From CAVSKL01 sp963728475 [NCBI: Candidatus Eiseniibacteriota bacterium] (GTDB lineage Bacteria; Eisenbacteria; RBG-16-71-46; JABDJR01): a stretch of 64,000 bases of DNA. Numbering within the stretch: the stretch's first letter is position 1; every line of letters begins with the position of its first letter. The stretch lies in contig CAVSKL010000002.1 in NCBI GenBank assembly GCA_963728475.1, positions 806,001 through 870,000 on the forward strand, given 5' to 3'. A program made the translations under genes and the position numbers. Of this stretch, positions 11,260-21,394 are shown piece by piece. Under the pieces are notes generated by a model. That model searched no databases. It was not told the DNA's origin and saw nothing but the letters and a program-made list of their open reading frames with translations.

Positions 11260-13174
11260 GCCAGCGCTCCTTTCCTTCCTTGGACCCCTCGGGGATGTTC
11301 CACTTGTGGGCGTAGTCGAGCCGGACCGGGCCGAGCGGGGTGTCGAACCGGAGCCCCGCCCCATAGCTGTAGCGTACGTCGAACGGGCTCACCTCCGCAC
11401 GGTTCCGGTGGGGCACCAGGCTCTCCCAGCTGATGAAGGTGCGGTCCTGCCAGACGTTTCCCGCGTCCAGGAACGGCACCGCCGAGATCCGCCAGACCAG
11501 CGGGATCCGCAGCTCGAGGTTTCCCAGGAGCTCGACCAGGCCGCCGGCGGGCTGGTCGGGGGCGGTGGTCCCGTTGAGCTCGTCCTGCACGAAGCCCCGG
11601 ATCGTGTTGGCCCCCCCCAGCCGGTAGCGGTCCTCGCTCGGGATCAGCTCCACCCGGGAAGTCACCGGCCGGCCGGCCACCGTGCTGCTCCCGCTCGACG
11701 GCTTGATCAGGCCCCCCTGGAGCCGCCACGCCAGCACCCAGGAGTCCGCGGGGAAACCGGCGAAATCGCTGATCGAGAGCGTCCCCTTGCGGAAGGCGTT
11801 GTTCCCCCCGAGGGCGCCGCCGGCGGACTCCAGAAGCGCGCTCTCGTAGGAGCCCGCGGTGGGGCTGAAGAAATCGTTCCGGGTGTCGCGGTCCACCCGG
11901 GCGGTGAAGAGACGGGTCTGGTAGTAGTGGCGGTAGAGCTGGGGGTCGCTGTAGCGGGCGAGCGAGTCCGCCCGGTTGTAGACCCAGCGGTTCTCCACCG
12001 AGAGGACCACCTGGTTCCGCAGGTCGCCGAACTGGCGCCGGGCGCTGAACGCCAGCCCCAGCACGTTCTGGGAATAGCGCGCGTCGGTGTCGGGGATGAT
12101 CTCCCGGTGAAAGAGATAGGAGGCGCTGGGCTGGCCCTCCCAGCGCGATCCGAACAGATGCGGCTGGTTGAGGAGGAGGTCGCTGCGATGGCTGTTGAGC
12201 ACCGAGGGGTTCCGTCCGGTGAAGTCGAACTCGGTCTTGTTGGTGGCCGCGAATCGCATCCCGCTTCCCAGGAAGCTCCGCGAACCCCACTCCTCGGTCA
12301 GCCGCACCTGCTCCTGGCTGTTCACCCCGATCCCGGTCTCGACCCAGTGGAGCTTGCGTTCGCGCACCCGGAACACCACCGTCACCCTGTCGGCGGCGCT
12401 GTCGAGCCCGGTGGTATCCCACTGGGCGTTGGCGAAGTAGCCGCTCTGGAAGAGCCGGGTCCGGCTCTTCTGGAGTTCCCCCAGCTTGAGCGGCTCCCCC
12501 CGCTTCACCGAGACCTCCCGGCGGACCAGCCAGTCGTCGCCCGCCGCGATCCCCTCCACCTTCAACTCGCGCACCCGCACCGTGTCCCCCACCTGCAGCC
12601 GGTAGAAGACCAGCGTGCTGTCCCCGAAGAACTGCACGTCGGAGCGCACCGACCCCTCCCACAGGCCCCGGTCGGCCAGGGAACGGAGGAGGCGGCTCTG
12701 GTCGTCCACCAGCGCGAACGGATCCAGGGGATGCCCGCTCTTGAGCGCCAGGTCCTTGCGGAGGTCGCCGGGGTCCAGCCCGTCCGATCCCCGCACGCTG
12801 ACGCCGGTCACCGTGACCGGCTCCCCCTCGGAAAAGGTCAGGGTGATGTACACGTCGTCGCCGTCGGTGCGCACGCTCCGGTCGACGAGCTGGGCGCGCA
12901 GGTAGCCGTGCCGCATGTAGTAGGTGAGGATGGCCTGGATATCGGTGTCGAGGAGCCCCTTGCGGTACTTGTGCTCCTCGAAGGGGTTCCACCAGGTCCC
13001 TTCCTTGAGGGTCATGAGCCCCTTCAGGGTCCCGTCGGAGAAGCGTTGGTTCCCCTTGATCTCGATCGAGGCCACGTCGGGAAGCGAGCCCAGGAGCTGC
13101 AGCTCGTTGGGCGCGCGGCCGCATCCGGCCAGGGCCGCGGCGGCCAGGATCACGGGGAGGAGACGACGCCTCAA
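11234..13174 (-). CDS. tamL: Omp85-family lipoprotein, TamL-like (three POTRA)
   Basis: A 646-residue Omp85 protein with an N-terminal lipoprotein signal: LLPVILAAAALAGC gives a lipobox LAGC at about residue 18. Three POTRA-like repeats follow (about 34-110, 111-187, 188-268; for example IEIKGNQRFSDGTLKG). The rest is a 16-strand barrel with the lid motif GGANTIRGF. BamA normally has five POTRA domains and no lipobox. Three POTRA plus a lipobox next to tamB match the TamL variant described in Bacteroidetes relatives. The start is TTG at 13174, ten bases after the rseP stop. The position after rseP is where bamA usually sits, so a BamA role cannot be excluded. Confidence 0.88.
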   Translation of the reverse strand: MRRRLLPVILAAAALAGCGRAPNELQLLGSLPDVASIEIKGNQRFSDGTLKGLMTLKEGTWWNPFEEHKYRKGLLDTDIQAILTYYMRHGYLRAQLVDRSVRTDGDDVYITLTFSEGEPVTVTGVSVRGSDGLDPGDLRKDLALKSGHPLDPFALVDDQSRLLRSLADRGLWEGSVRSDVQFFGDSTLVFYRLQVGDTVRVRELKVEGIAAGDDWLVRREVSVKRGEPLKLGELQKSRTRLFQSGYFANAQWDTTGLDSAADRVTVVFRVRERKLHWVETGIGVNSQEQVRLTEEWGSRSFLGSGMRFAATNKTEFDFTGRNPSVLNSHRSDLLLNQPHLFGSRWEGQPSASYLFHREIIPDTDARYSQNVLGLAFSARRQFGDLRNQVVLSVENRWVYNRADSLARYSDPQLYRHYYQTRLFTARVDRDTRNDFFSPTAGSYESALLESAGGALGGNNAFRKGTLSISDFAGFPADSWVLAWRLQGGLIKPSSGSSTVAGRPVTSRVELIPSEDRYRLGGANTIRGFVQDELNGTTAPDQPAGGLVELLGNLELRIPLVWRISAVPFLDAGNVWQDRTFISWESLVPHRNRAEVSPFDVRYSYGAGLRFDTPLGPVRLDYAHKWNIPEGSKEGKERWHVALGQAF

Positions 13175-13184
13175 GGCCCTGCCC

Positions 13185-14528
13185 CTACGGTGAGATGTCG
13201 CCGATGTGATCCAGGGCGTTCCGGCGCTGCAGAAGGCGGAGCGGATCGTTGATGAGGACGAAGAGGAGGATCGTGCCCAGCACCGCCATCCCGATCCCCT
13301 GGTAGATGGTGAGCCCGGTCTCGCCCAGGGGCCGCCGCCGCACCGCTTCGAGCACGCTCAACAGCACCATGCCCCCGTCCAGGATCGGGATGGGGAGGAG
13401 GTTGAACACCATCAGCGCCACGCTCAGCACCATTCCGAGGTTGAGCAACCGGTCCCATCCCGCCTTGGCCGCGTCGCCCGAGGCCTGGATGATCGCCACC
13501 GGGCCGCTCAGCTGCTTCAGGTTCTTGGGGCTCGAGAAGAGCATGCCGATCTGGGCCGCGGTGCCCACCACGGTGGAGACCGCCCCCCGGGTGCCCTGCA
13601 CGATCCCTTCCCCGAAGCCGAAGCGCACGGTGTAGGTCTCGGGGCTGGCGGGGGCGATCCCGATCCGCCCCACCGACTTTCCGTCCACCTTCTCCTCGGC
13701 GGGGGTGATCTCCTTCTCGAAGGTCTGTCCGCCCCGGTCCACCCGGAGGGTGATCTGCTCCCCGGGGCGGGAGCTGATCTCCTTGGCCATGTCGGTCCAG
13801 TTGGCGACCGGCGTGCCGTTCACCGCGAGAATCCGGTCCCCCTTGGAGAGGCCGGCCTGCCAGGCGGGGGTGTTGAGCCCGACCTCCCCCACCTGGGCGG
13901 GGAGCGGGAAGTCGATGTCCTTGAGGAAGTCGTTGAGCCGCCCCGGGGGCACGGTCACGGTGCGGCCGCCCGAGGCCCCGTCTACGGTGAGCGCCACCGG
14001 CGCGTCCTTGCCCTTGGCGTCCAGGGTGTTGCCCATGGCCTCGTAGACCGCCTGGAGCGAGCCGGTGGAGGTGCCGTCCACCGCGGCCACCCGCTCCCCC
14101 GCCGCCAGACCCAGGCTGTCGGCCAGGCTTCCCGCCTTCACGTGCCCGATCTCGTTGGGGGCGTCGGGAAGCCGGATCCCCACCCAGGCCAGGACGATGC
14201 TGAGCGCGATGGCCAGCACGAAGTTGGCTCCGGGCCCGGCCAGCGCGATCAGCACCCGCCGCCACCAGGGCGCGGCGAACAGGTCGCCCGGCTTCAGGTT
14301 CGAGCGGTCGCGGGGGTCGTCGCCCCCCATCTTCACGTATCCGCCCAGCGGAAACGCCGAGACCGCGTACTGCACCCCGTTCTTCACCCGGGAATAGACG
14401 ACCGGTCCGAACCCCACCGAGAAGCGCTCCACCCGGACCTTGAGGAGCCTGGCCACCACGAAATGGCCCGCCTCATGGAAGATGACCAGCACGCTGAAGA
14501 CGAGAAGTCCGAAGATGACGGTGGTCAC
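13185..14528 (-). CDS. rseP: Site-2 intramembrane metalloprotease RseP
   Basis: A 447-residue membrane protease that cleaves anti-sigma factors or leftover signal peptides within the membrane. The zinc motif HEAGH lies in the first membrane helix and the second active-site motif [11 protein letters not shown] lies near the C-terminus. Two PDZ-like segments lie between ([13 protein letters not shown] and [13 protein letters not shown]). The GTG at 14528 is preferred: GGAAGGAG lies 12 bases upstream of it, but directly abuts the alternative TTG at 14540. It sits between a glycosyltransferase gene and tamL. Confidence 0.93.
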   Translation of the reverse strand: MTTVIFGLLVFSVLVIFHEAGHFVVARLLKVRVERFSVGFGPVVYSRVKNGVQYAVSAFPLGGYVKMGGDDPRDRSNLKPGDLFAAPWWRRVLIALAGPGANFVLAIALSIVLAWVGIRLPDAPNEIGHVKAGSLADSLGLAAGERVAAVDGTSTGSLQAVYEAMGNTLDAKGKDAPVALTVDGASGGRTVTVPPGRLNDFLKDIDFPLPAQVGEVGLNTPAWQAGLSKGDRILAVNGTPVANWTDMAKEISSRPGEQITLRVDRGGQTFEKEITPAEEKVDGKSVGRIGIAPASPETYTVRFGFGEGIVQGTRGAVSTVVGTAAQIGMLFSSPKNLKQLSGPVAIIQASGDAAKAGWDRLLNLGMVLSVALMVFNLLPIPILDGGMVLLSVLEAVRRRPLGETGLTIYQGIGMAVLGTILLFVLINDPLRLLQRRNALDHIGDISP

Positions 14529-14580
14529 GAGCGGGTCCAACTCCTTCCGGGCGGGCCCCCCGGCCGCGGGCGGCGCAGAT

Positions 14581-15666
14581 TCATTTCCGGTTCCGAACGA
14601 TTTCCCGATATACCGCCAAAGTCTCCTCCACCATCCGCTCCGCGCGGAACTCCTCCACCCGGGCCCGCCCCCCCGCGGCCAGACGCGCGGCCAGCGCGGG
14701 ATCGGACAGCACCGCCGACAGGGCCTCGGAGAGGCGCCCCGGGTCCCCGGGGGGAACCAGAAGCCCGCTCACCCCGTCCTCCACCATCTCCGGAATCCCG
14801 CCGGCGGCGGCGGCCACCACCGGAACCTCGGAGGCCATCGCGTCCAGGACCGAGGTGCCGAGCCCTTCCAGCCGCGACGGAAGGCAGAACACGTCCACCG
14901 AGCGCAGGATCCGCGGCACGTCCTCCCGGTGACCCAGAAAATGAACGCGGCCGGCGAGATCCGGCCGCCCGGCCCGGGCCCGGAGCGCCGCCTCCAGCTC
15001 CCCCCGGCCCGCGAGCGCGGCGTGGACGCCGGCGGGCAGCCGGGAGAGCGCCTCCAGGAGGTCCCCGGGCGACTTGTGCCCCACCAGCGCTCCCACGAAT
15101 CCTACCAGCTTGGCGCGCATCGGGATAGCGAGCTCGGTGCGGAGGCCAGCGGGGTCCCCGGGACCCGCGAACCGCTCGATCCGGATCCCGCTCCGCACCA
15201 CGCTCAGCCGCTCCGGGGCCACCCCCGCCTCCCGGAGCACCGCCGCCACCCGCGCGCTCACGCACAGGAACCGGTCCACCCGCCCCCCGTACTTGAACCG
15301 GCGGCTGAGGCCGCCCCGGGGCGGGAAGTCCACCCGGCGGGAGACCGCCACCGCCGGGCGCGGGCGGAGCCGGGCCGCGGCCAGGAGCCCCAGGGCGTGG
15401 GCGTTCCCGGTATGGAGGTGGAGGAGATCGGTCCCCCCGAGGAGGGCGTCCCGGAGCCGGGCCACCGCGAGCGGATCCAGGTCCCCGCGGGAGCGGAGGG
15501 GGACGACTTCCACCCCCAGCCGGCGGGCGTGGGCGGCGAGGGGGCTCCCGGGTGGGGTGGCCAGCCGCGAGACCACGCCGCGCCCGGCCAGGCCCTCCAG
15601 GAGGTAGAGCACCTGCTGCTCGCCTCCGCGCCAGGTGCGGGCGGTGGCCACGTGGAGAACCCGCAC
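14581..15666 (-). CDS. GT4-family glycosyltransferase
   Basis: A 361-residue glycosyltransferase of the GT-B fold. The N-terminal half has [20 protein letters not shown], a MurG/WaaG-like entry. The C-terminal half has [12 protein letters not shown], then [20 protein letters not shown] and [16 protein letters not shown], which form the nucleotide-sugar site with the conserved glutamate. The substrate is unknown; a lipid- or envelope-linked glycan is likely from the context. The GTG at 15666 lies one base after the dxr stop; an in-frame GTG at 15717 would overlap dxr by 50 bases. It interrupts the usual dxr-rseP pair. Confidence 0.87.
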   Translation of the reverse strand: MRVLHVATARTWRGGEQQVLYLLEGLAGRGVVSRLATPPGSPLAAHARRLGVEVVPLRSRGDLDPLAVARLRDALLGGTDLLHLHTGNAHALGLLAAARLRPRPAVAVSRRVDFPPRGGLSRRFKYGGRVDRFLCVSARVAAVLREAGVAPERLSVVRSGIRIERFAGPGDPAGLRTELAIPMRAKLVGFVGALVGHKSPGDLLEALSRLPAGVHAALAGRGELEAALRARAGRPDLAGRVHFLGHREDVPRILRSVDVFCLPSRLEGLGTSVLDAMASEVPVVAAAAGGIPEMVEDGVSGLLVPPGDPGRLSEALSAVLSDPALAARLAAGGRARVEEFRAERMVEETLAVYREIVRNRK

Positions 15667-15667
15667 C

Positions 15668-16843
15668 TCAGCGGGCGTGGGCGGCCACCGCTTCCCGCGC
15701 CGCCGCGCGGGCTTCACGGTCGGCGGCGTCCACCGCGGCCGGCGAGTCCACCGGGCGCACCGGCACCCGCGCCAGCACTTCGCGGACCACCGGCACGATC
15801 TCCAGGAACGGAAGGCGCCCCTCCAGGAACGCCGCCACCGCGACCTCGTCGGCGGCGTTGAGCGCGGCGGGGGCGGTGCCTCCGGCCGCTCCCGCCTCGA
15901 CCGCGGTCCGGAGCGCGGGAAAGGTCTCGTGGTCGGGCTCCTCGAAGGTGAGGCTCCCCCGCTCGGGAAGCCGGCAGGGGGGCGCGTCGCAGTCCCACCG
16001 CTCGGGATGGCTCATGGCGAACTGGACCGGCAGCATCATGTCGGGCTCGGAGAGCTGGGCGAGGAGCGTCCCGTCGGTGAGCTCGGCCAGCGCATGCACC
16101 ACGCTCTGGGGATGCACCCACACCCGGATCCGTTCCAGGGGGATCGCGAAAAGATGATGGGTCTCGATCACCTCGAGCCCCTTGTTGAACAGGGTGGCGC
16201 TGTCCACGGTGATCCGCGGCCCCATGGGCCAGACCGGGTGCCGGAGCGCCTCCGCCGGGGTGACCGCGGTCAGCTCCGCGCGCTTCCGCCCCCGGAAGGG
16301 TCCGCCGGAGGCGGTGATCAGGAGGTCGCGCACCTGGGCGGGATCGCGCCCCTCCAGGATCTGGAAGAGTCCGGAGTGTTCGCTGTCCACCGGCAGCACC
16401 CGGGCGCCGTGCGCCCGCGCCGAGGCCATGACCAGCTCTCCGGCCAGGACCAGCGATTCCTTGTTGGCCAGGGCGAGGATCTTTCCGTGGGCGGTCGCGG
16501 CCAGGCTCGCCTCCAGACCGGCGCGCCCCACCACCGCGTTCACCACCAGATCCACGTCGTCGCGGGCGGCCAGGGCCGCCACCGCCTCCGGGCCCGCGTC
16601 GGCGACGACCCCAGGGGGAAGCGCGGCGCGCAACGCCGGCAGCGCCGCCGGATCGGCCACCACCGCCCGCTCCGCCCCGGTCCGCCGGGCGATGGCGGCC
16701 AGCTCCTCCGCGGAGCGGTTCGCGGTCACCGCGGCCACCCGGATCCGGTCGGGGTAGCGCCCGGCCACCGCCGCCGCCTTGGCCCCCACCGCGCCGGTGG
16801 CGCCGAGGATGGCGGTTCGTCGCGGGAAACCGGTCGCGGCCAA
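15668..16843 (-). CDS. dxr: 1-deoxy-D-xylulose 5-phosphate reductoisomerase
   Basis: Dxr (391 residues) makes 2-C-methyl-D-erythritol 4-phosphate, the first committed step of the MEP isoprenoid pathway. Family signatures: the NADPH-binding ILGATGAVGAK, LANKESLVLAGE, PVDSEHSGLFQ, ITASGGPFR and SATLFNKGLE, with metal and substrate residues in place. The start is TTG at 16843 with AAAGGAG 6 bases upstream, giving the standard length. It lies after cdsA with 32 bases between, in the conserved uppS-cdsA-dxr order. Confidence 0.96.
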   Translation of the reverse strand: MAATGFPRRTAILGATGAVGAKAAAVAGRYPDRIRVAAVTANRSAEELAAIARRTGAERAVVADPAALPALRAALPPGVVADAGPEAVAALAARDDVDLVVNAVVGRAGLEASLAATAHGKILALANKESLVLAGELVMASARAHGARVLPVDSEHSGLFQILEGRDPAQVRDLLITASGGPFRGRKRAELTAVTPAEALRHPVWPMGPRITVDSATLFNKGLEVIETHHLFAIPLERIRVWVHPQSVVHALAELTDGTLLAQLSEPDMMLPVQFAMSHPERWDCDAPPCRLPERGSLTFEEPDHETFPALRTAVEAGAAGGTAPAALNAADEVAVAAFLEGRLPFLEIVPVVREVLARVPVRPVDSPAAVDAADREARAAAREAVAAHAR

Positions 16844-16875
16844 CGTGAACTCCTTTCCCCGGGCGGAGGGCGGTC

Positions 16876-17730
16876 TCAGCGCGCCAGGATCCGGAAGAGA
16901 TAGTAGGCGACGGGCGCGGTGACCAACAGGCTGTCGATCCGGTCGAGGAGCCCGCCGTGGCCGGGAATCGCGTGGGAAGCGTCCTTGGCGTGGAGGTTCC
17001 GCTTCAGCAGCGATTCCAGGAGGTCGCCCACCGGCGACACCGCCCCCAGCAGCAGGCCCACGCCGAGGCCTCGGACCCATCCCACCCCCGGCACCAGGAA
17101 GTGCGCGACGGCGCCGGTGACCAGGGTCGCCCCCACCAGCCCGCCCACGAACCCCTCCACCGACTTTCCGGGGCTGATGTGAGGGGCGAGCCGGCGCCGT
17201 CCCCAGCGGACCCCCACGAAAAAGGCGAAGGTATCGGCGGCCCAGGTGGCGGCGAACACCAGCATGAGGAGGCCGAACCCGCCGGGAAGCCGGCGGAGGA
17301 GCACCAGGTGCGCCCCCAGGCCGCCCACATAGGCGGCCGCGAACACCGTCACCGCGAGCGCGGTCAGCCGCCCCTCGATGGGGCCCCGCAAGGAGACGAT
17401 CATGGTCCAGAGGGCCAGCGCGGTCAGCACCGCACCCTCCCATCCCCCCGCGGGGAGGGCGGGCAGGATCGTCATCGCCGCCACCGCCGCGAGCGCGGGG
17501 GCGGCGCGGACCGGGATTCCGCTCCGCGAAGCCAGGCGCAGGAGTTCGTACGCGGCCAGGACGAGGCCGGAGGCGGCCAGGACGAGAAACGCCCACCTAC
17601 CGTACCAGGCGGCGGCCAGGGTGACCGATCCCAGCAGCAGCCCGGAGACGATCCGGGCGGGCAGGGCCTGCGAGCGCATCCGCTCCCGCGCCCCTTCCCG
17701 GGGGGCGGGCCGGGGGGAGCGCTTACGCAT
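16876..17730 (-). CDS. cdsA: Phosphatidate cytidylyltransferase
   Basis: CdsA (284 residues) makes CDP-diacylglycerol from phosphatidic acid and CTP in the inner membrane. It is almost entirely hydrophobic, with about seven to eight membrane segments. The family signature is near the C-terminus: LLKRNLHAKD followed by PGHGGLLDRIDS. The ATG at 17730 gives a basic leader of 17 residues; ATG 17679 would match the usual CdsA N-terminus and is a good alternative. It feeds the same membrane-lipid theme as uppS and dxr. Confidence 0.94.
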   Translation of the reverse strand: MRKRSPRPAPREGARERMRSQALPARIVSGLLLGSVTLAAAWYGRWAFLVLAASGLVLAAYELLRLASRSGIPVRAAPALAAVAAMTILPALPAGGWEGAVLTALALWTMIVSLRGPIEGRLTALAVTVFAAAYVGGLGAHLVLLRRLPGGFGLLMLVFAATWAADTFAFFVGVRWGRRRLAPHISPGKSVEGFVGGLVGATLVTGAVAHFLVPGVGWVRGLGVGLLLGAVSPVGDLLESLLKRNLHAKDASHAIPGHGGLLDRIDSLLVTAPVAYYLFRILAR

Positions 17731-17783
17731 TACCGGGCCGGCCGCGCTCCGAACGCGGCCGGACGCGGACTCTCGACCGGCGG

Positions 17784-18548
17784 CTAGCGGACACGGCCGA
17801 AGCGGCGTTCGCGGTGCTGATAGTCCAGCACCGCCCGGAAGAGGTGTTCCTTGCGGAAATCCGGCCACAACACCGGGGTGACCCAGATCTCGGCGTAGGC
17901 GATCTGCCAGAGGAGGAAGTTGGAGATGCGCACCTCGCCGCTCGTGCGGATGAGGAGGTCCGGATCGGGAAGGCCGGCGGTGTACAGGTGATCGGCGACG
18001 GTCTGCTCGTCCACCGTCTCCGGATCGATCTCCCCGCGGGCCGCCTTGAGCGCGATGGCCCGAGCGGCGTGGGCGATCTCGGTGCGGCCGCCGTAGGACA
18101 GGGCGAGGTTCAAGAGCATGTCCCGCCCTCCTCCCAGAAAGTCCATGGTCTCCCGCAGCGTGCGCTGGACCGGAGCCGAGAGATCCTGCATGCGCCCCAC
18201 CACGTCGAGCCGGATGCCGTTGTCGCGCATCTCCTCGCGCTGCTCGGCCAGGGTCTGCTGGAGGATGCGCATGAGCGCGCTCACCTCGGTGACCGGCCGC
18301 TGCCAGTTCTCCACCGAGAAGGTGTAGAGGGTGAGGACCTCGACCCCCAGCTCGCGGGCGCCGATCACCGTCTCGCGCACGGAGTGACGCCCGGCCAGGT
18401 GGCCGAAGACGCGGGGACGGCGGCGCCCGCGGGCCCAGCGCCCGTTTCCGTCCATGATCACGGCGACGTGCCGGGGAATCGCCCCGCCGTCGCGGATCTC
18501 CTGTTTGAGCTGCTCCTCCAGCTCCAAGCGTTCGGTCTCGGGCAACAT
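17784..18548 (-). CDS. uppS: Isoprenyl transferase (undecaprenyl diphosphate synthase type)
   Basis: A 254-residue cis-prenyltransferase that elongates farnesyl diphosphate to the long-chain carrier lipid used for peptidoglycan and glycan export. The motif VAVIMDGNGRWA carries the catalytic aspartate, followed by GHLAGRHSVRE, LTLYTFSVENW and the C-terminal PDLLIRTSGEVRISNFLLWQ. The length is typical. It is followed by cdsA after 53 bases. Confidence 0.96.
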   Translation of the reverse strand: MLPETERLELEEQLKQEIRDGGAIPRHVAVIMDGNGRWARGRRRPRVFGHLAGRHSVRETVIGARELGVEVLTLYTFSVENWQRPVTEVSALMRILQQTLAEQREEMRDNGIRLDVVGRMQDLSAPVQRTLRETMDFLGGGRDMLLNLALSYGGRTEIAHAARAIALKAARGEIDPETVDEQTVADHLYTAGLPDPDLLIRTSGEVRISNFLLWQIAYAEIWVTPVLWPDFRKEHLFRAVLDYQHRERRFGRVR

Positions 18549-18609
18549 GTCGGCGCCTCCGCCGTCGACGGGCGGGGACGAACCGGAGGGGGGGCCGGCG
18601 ACGGCTCGC

Positions 18610-19164
18610 CTAGACCTCCATGACCTCCGCTTCCTTCTTCTTGACCACGTCCTCGATCTGGGCGATATACCGGTCGTGGAGCTTCTGGATCTGATCCATG
18701 GCGCGGCGGGAATCGTCCTCGGAAACCGTCCCGTCCTTCTGCGCCTTCTTGTAGTGGTCGTTGGCGTCGCGGCGGACGTTGCGGACCGCCACCCGCCCCT
18801 CCTCGGCCAGCTTGTGGGCGAGCTTCACCAGATCCTTGCGACGCTCCTCGTTGAGGGAGGGGATCGGGATCTTCAGCACCTGCCCGTCGTCCTGGGGGTT
18901 GAGCCCGAGGTCGCTGGCCTGGATGGCCCGGGCCACCGGCTGGAGCATGCTCTTCTCCCACGGCTGCACGATGAGGAGCCGGGGCTCCGGAGCGGACACG
19001 TTGGCGATCTGCCGCACCGGCGTGAGGGTGCCGTAGTAGTCGACGCGGACGTTGTCCAGCAGCGAGGGCGTGGCCTTGCCCGCCCGGATGGTGGACAGCT
19101 CGCGCTGGAGCGCCTCCACCGCCTTCTTCATCCGATCCTCGCTCGCCGCCAGTTCCTTCTCCAT
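18610..19164 (-). CDS. frr: Ribosome recycling factor
   Basis: RRF (184 residues) splits post-termination ribosomes together with EF-G. It is a typical two-domain protein: a three-helix bundle beginning ASEDRMKKAVEALQRELSTI and the beta-barrel segment around YYGTLTPVRQIANVSAPE. The motif RAGKATPSLLDNV is conserved. GGAGGGG lies before the ATG. It is two bases from pyrH in the conserved rpsB-tsf-pyrH-frr order. Confidence 0.97.
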   Translation of the reverse strand: MEKELAASEDRMKKAVEALQRELSTIRAGKATPSLLDNVRVDYYGTLTPVRQIANVSAPEPRLLIVQPWEKSMLQPVARAIQASDLGLNPQDDGQVLKIPIPSLNEERRKDLVKLAHKLAEEGRVAVRNVRRDANDHYKKAQKDGTVSEDDSRRAMDQIQKLHDRYIAQIEDVVKKKEAEVMEV

Positions 19165-19166
19165 GG

Positions 19167-19928
19167 CTACCCCTCCGACACCTTGGTTCCGATCCGTTCT
19201 CCCAGCAGCAACCGCCGGAGGTTCCCGGATTCGGTGAAGTTGAACACCACGATGGGAAGCCCGTTCTCCATACAGAGGGAAACCGCGGTGGAGTCCATGA
19301 CCCGGAGCCCCTGGCTCAGCACGTCCATGTAGGTCAGGCGTTCGTACCGCCGGGCCTCGGGGTCCTTGCGCGGATCCCCGGTATAGACCCCGTCCACCTT
19401 GGTTCCCTTGATGATGACGTCGGCGCCGATCTCGACCGCCCGGAGCGCGGCCGCGGTGTCGGTGGTGAAGTACGGATTCCCCGTGCCCGCCGCCATGATC
19501 ACCACCCGGCCCTTCTCGAGGTGCCGCACCGCCCGTCGCCGGATATAGGGCTCCGCGATCTCTTCCATCTTAATTGCCGACATGACCCGGGTAAAGAGCC
19601 CGTGTCGCTCCAGCCGGTCCTGAAGCGCCAGCGAGTTGATCACCGTGGCCAGCATCCCCATGTGGTCGGCGTTGACCCGGTCCATCCCCTCGGACGCGCC
19701 GGCCAGTCCCCGGAAGATGTTCCCGCCGCCGATCACCAGGCCGATCTGGGTGCCCAGGTCGGTCACCCCCTGGATCTCCCGCGCGAGCTGCTCCAGACGG
19801 TCGCCGTGGATGCCGAATCCGTGCTCCCCGGAGAGGATCTCGCCGGAGACCTTGAGCAGGACGCGGCGATAGATCGCCTTTCCGGTCGCGGGGCCGCCGG
19901 AACCCGGGGAGCCGGCCGGGGCCGCCAC
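19167..19928 (-). CDS. pyrH: UMP kinase
   Basis: PyrH (253 residues) phosphorylates UMP to UDP. It has the amino-acid-kinase fold: [10 protein letters not shown] at the start, [13 protein letters not shown] in the middle and [19 protein letters not shown] near the C-terminal third. The GTG at 19928 overlaps the tsf stop by one base and has CCAGGA 7 bases upstream. The first 20 residues are a low-complexity glycine/proline leader before the conserved fold, so a later start is possible. Confidence 0.96.
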   Translation of the reverse strand: MAAPAGSPGSGGPATGKAIYRRVLLKVSGEILSGEHGFGIHGDRLEQLAREIQGVTDLGTQIGLVIGGGNIFRGLAGASEGMDRVNADHMGMLATVINSLALQDRLERHGLFTRVMSAIKMEEIAEPYIRRRAVRHLEKGRVVIMAAGTGNPYFTTDTAAALRAVEIGADVIIKGTKVDGVYTGDPRKDPEARRYERLTYMDVLSQGLRVMDSTAVSLCMENGLPIVVFNFTESGNLRRLLLGERIGTKVSEG

Positions 19929-20530
19929 TAGTCGTCCTGGCCCAGCTCGAAGCGGGCGAAGCGGCGGATCACGATGTTCTCCCCGATGGTGGCGATCCGC
20001 TCCTTCACCACCTCCTCCACTTTCTTGTCGGGGTCCTTCACGAACGCCTGCTCCAGGAGCACGTTCTCCTCGTAGAACTTGTTGACCCGGCCCTCGACCA
20101 TCTTCTCGATCACGTTCTGGGGCTTGCCGCTCTCGCGCGCCTGCGCCATGAACAGGGCCTTCTCGCGCTCCACCAGCTCGGCGTCCACGTCTTCACGGCC
20201 GACCGAGACCGGCTGGGCCGCGGCCACGTGCATGGCCAGGTCGTGGACCAGGGACTGGAATTGATCGTTGCGGGCCACGAAATCGGTCTCGCAGTTGACC
20301 TCGATCAGCACCCCCACCCGTCCGCCGGGGTGGATGTAGGAGTGGACCAGGCCCTCGGCGGTGGTGCGCCCGGCCTTCTTGGCCGCCTTGGCCATCCCCT
20401 GCTTGCGCAGAAGGTCGATGGCCTTCTCCATGTCGCCTTCGGTTTCGTTCAGTGCTTTCTTGCAGTCCATGATGCCGGCGCCGGTGCGCGAGCGCAGCTC
20501 GCTGACCTGGCCGGCGGTGATCGTGCTCAT
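19928..20530 (-). CDS. tsf: Elongation factor Ts
   Basis: EF-Ts (200 residues) is the guanine nucleotide exchange factor for EF-Tu. The signature [18 protein letters not shown] is near the start, followed by [11 protein letters not shown] and a single short core domain with the C-terminal RFARFELG. It is the short form, lacking the duplicated core of the E. coli protein. AAGGAGA precedes the ATG by 7 bases. Confidence 0.97.
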   Translation of the reverse strand: MSTITAGQVSELRSRTGAGIMDCKKALNETEGDMEKAIDLLRKQGMAKAAKKAGRTTAEGLVHSYIHPGGRVGVLIEVNCETDFVARNDQFQSLVHDLAMHVAAAQPVSVGREDVDAELVEREKALFMAQARESGKPQNVIEKMVEGRVNKFYEENVLLEQAFVKDPDKKVEEVVKERIATIGENIVIRRFARFELGQDD

Positions 20531-20635
20531 CGGTTCTCTCCTTGGTCTGTACGCAGCCGGGCGCGCGAAACTCGCGGGGTCCCGGCCGGGGTGGATGGGC
20601 GCGGACGATGCGGGCGGCCGCGGCCGCCGGCCGGG

Positions 20636-21394
20636 CTACCGGAGGGAGGGGACTTCCTCGTCGGCGTCGCCGCCGGCCGAGTAACCCTCGGAGTAGTCCA
20701 CCCGCTCCACCGCCGCCTTCTCCGCTTCCATGGCGGCATCCGCCACCACCTTGGCGACCAGCTTGATCGAGCGAAGGGCGTCGTCGTTGCCGGGAACCGG
20801 ATAGCGAATGAGGTCGGGGTCGCAGTTGGTGTCCACCATGCCCACGATGGGGATGCCCAGGCGGTTGGCCTCGGCCACCGCGATGCGCTCCTTGTTGGTG
20901 TCCACCACGAAGACCATGGTCGGCAGGCGGTCCATCTCCTTGATTCCGGCGAACACCTTCTCCAGCCGCCCGCGCTCCTTGTCCATGCGCGAGGCCTCCT
21001 TCTTGGTGAACGAGGCCACGGTGCCGTCGGCGAACATGCGGTCGAGGTCCTTGAGCCGGCCCACGCTCTGCTTGACCGTCTTGAAGTTGGTGAGCATGCC
21101 GCCCAGCCACCGCTCGGTCACGTAGTACTGGCCGGAGCGGCGCGCCTCTTCGGCGATGATGCCCTGGGCCTGCTTCTTGGTGCCCACGAACAGGACCGTG
21201 CCGCCGCGGGCCACCGAGCGGCTCACCGCCCGCTGGGCCAGTTCGAGGGCGCTGAGGGTCTTCTGGAGATCCATGATGTGGATTCCGTTCCGCTCGATAA
21301 AGATGAACTTCTTCATCTTCGGGTTCCAGCGCCGGGTCTGGTGCCCGAAGTGCACTCCCGCTTCCAGGAGTTCCTTCATGGTGGGTAGGCTCAT
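20636..21394 (-). CDS. rpsB: 30S ribosomal protein S2
   Basis: S2 (252 residues) has the signatures [20 protein letters not shown] near the N-terminus and [18 protein letters not shown] near the C-terminus. It has an acidic tail of about 15 residues. It heads the rpsB-tsf-pyrH-frr run; tsf follows after 105 bases. Confidence 0.97.
   Translation of the reverse strand: MSLPTMKELLEAGVHFGHQTRRWNPKMKKFIFIERNGIHIMDLQKTLSALELAQRAVSRSVARGGTVLFVGTKKQAQGIIAEEARRSGQYYVTERWLGGMLTNFKTVKQSVGRLKDLDRMFADGTVASFTKKEASRMDKERGRLEKVFAGIKEMDRLPTMVFVVDTNKERIAVAEANRLGIPIVGMVDTNCDPDLIRYPVPGNDDALRSIKLVAKVVADAAMEAEKAAVERVDYSEGYSAGGDADEEVPSLR

Noticed and set aside
7975-11433. A 1,152-codon plus-strand open frame opposite tamB
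   Set aside because: Its translation is low-complexity (Gly, His, Val, Gln, Arg), has no family motif and simply mirrors the codon pattern of tamB on the other strand.
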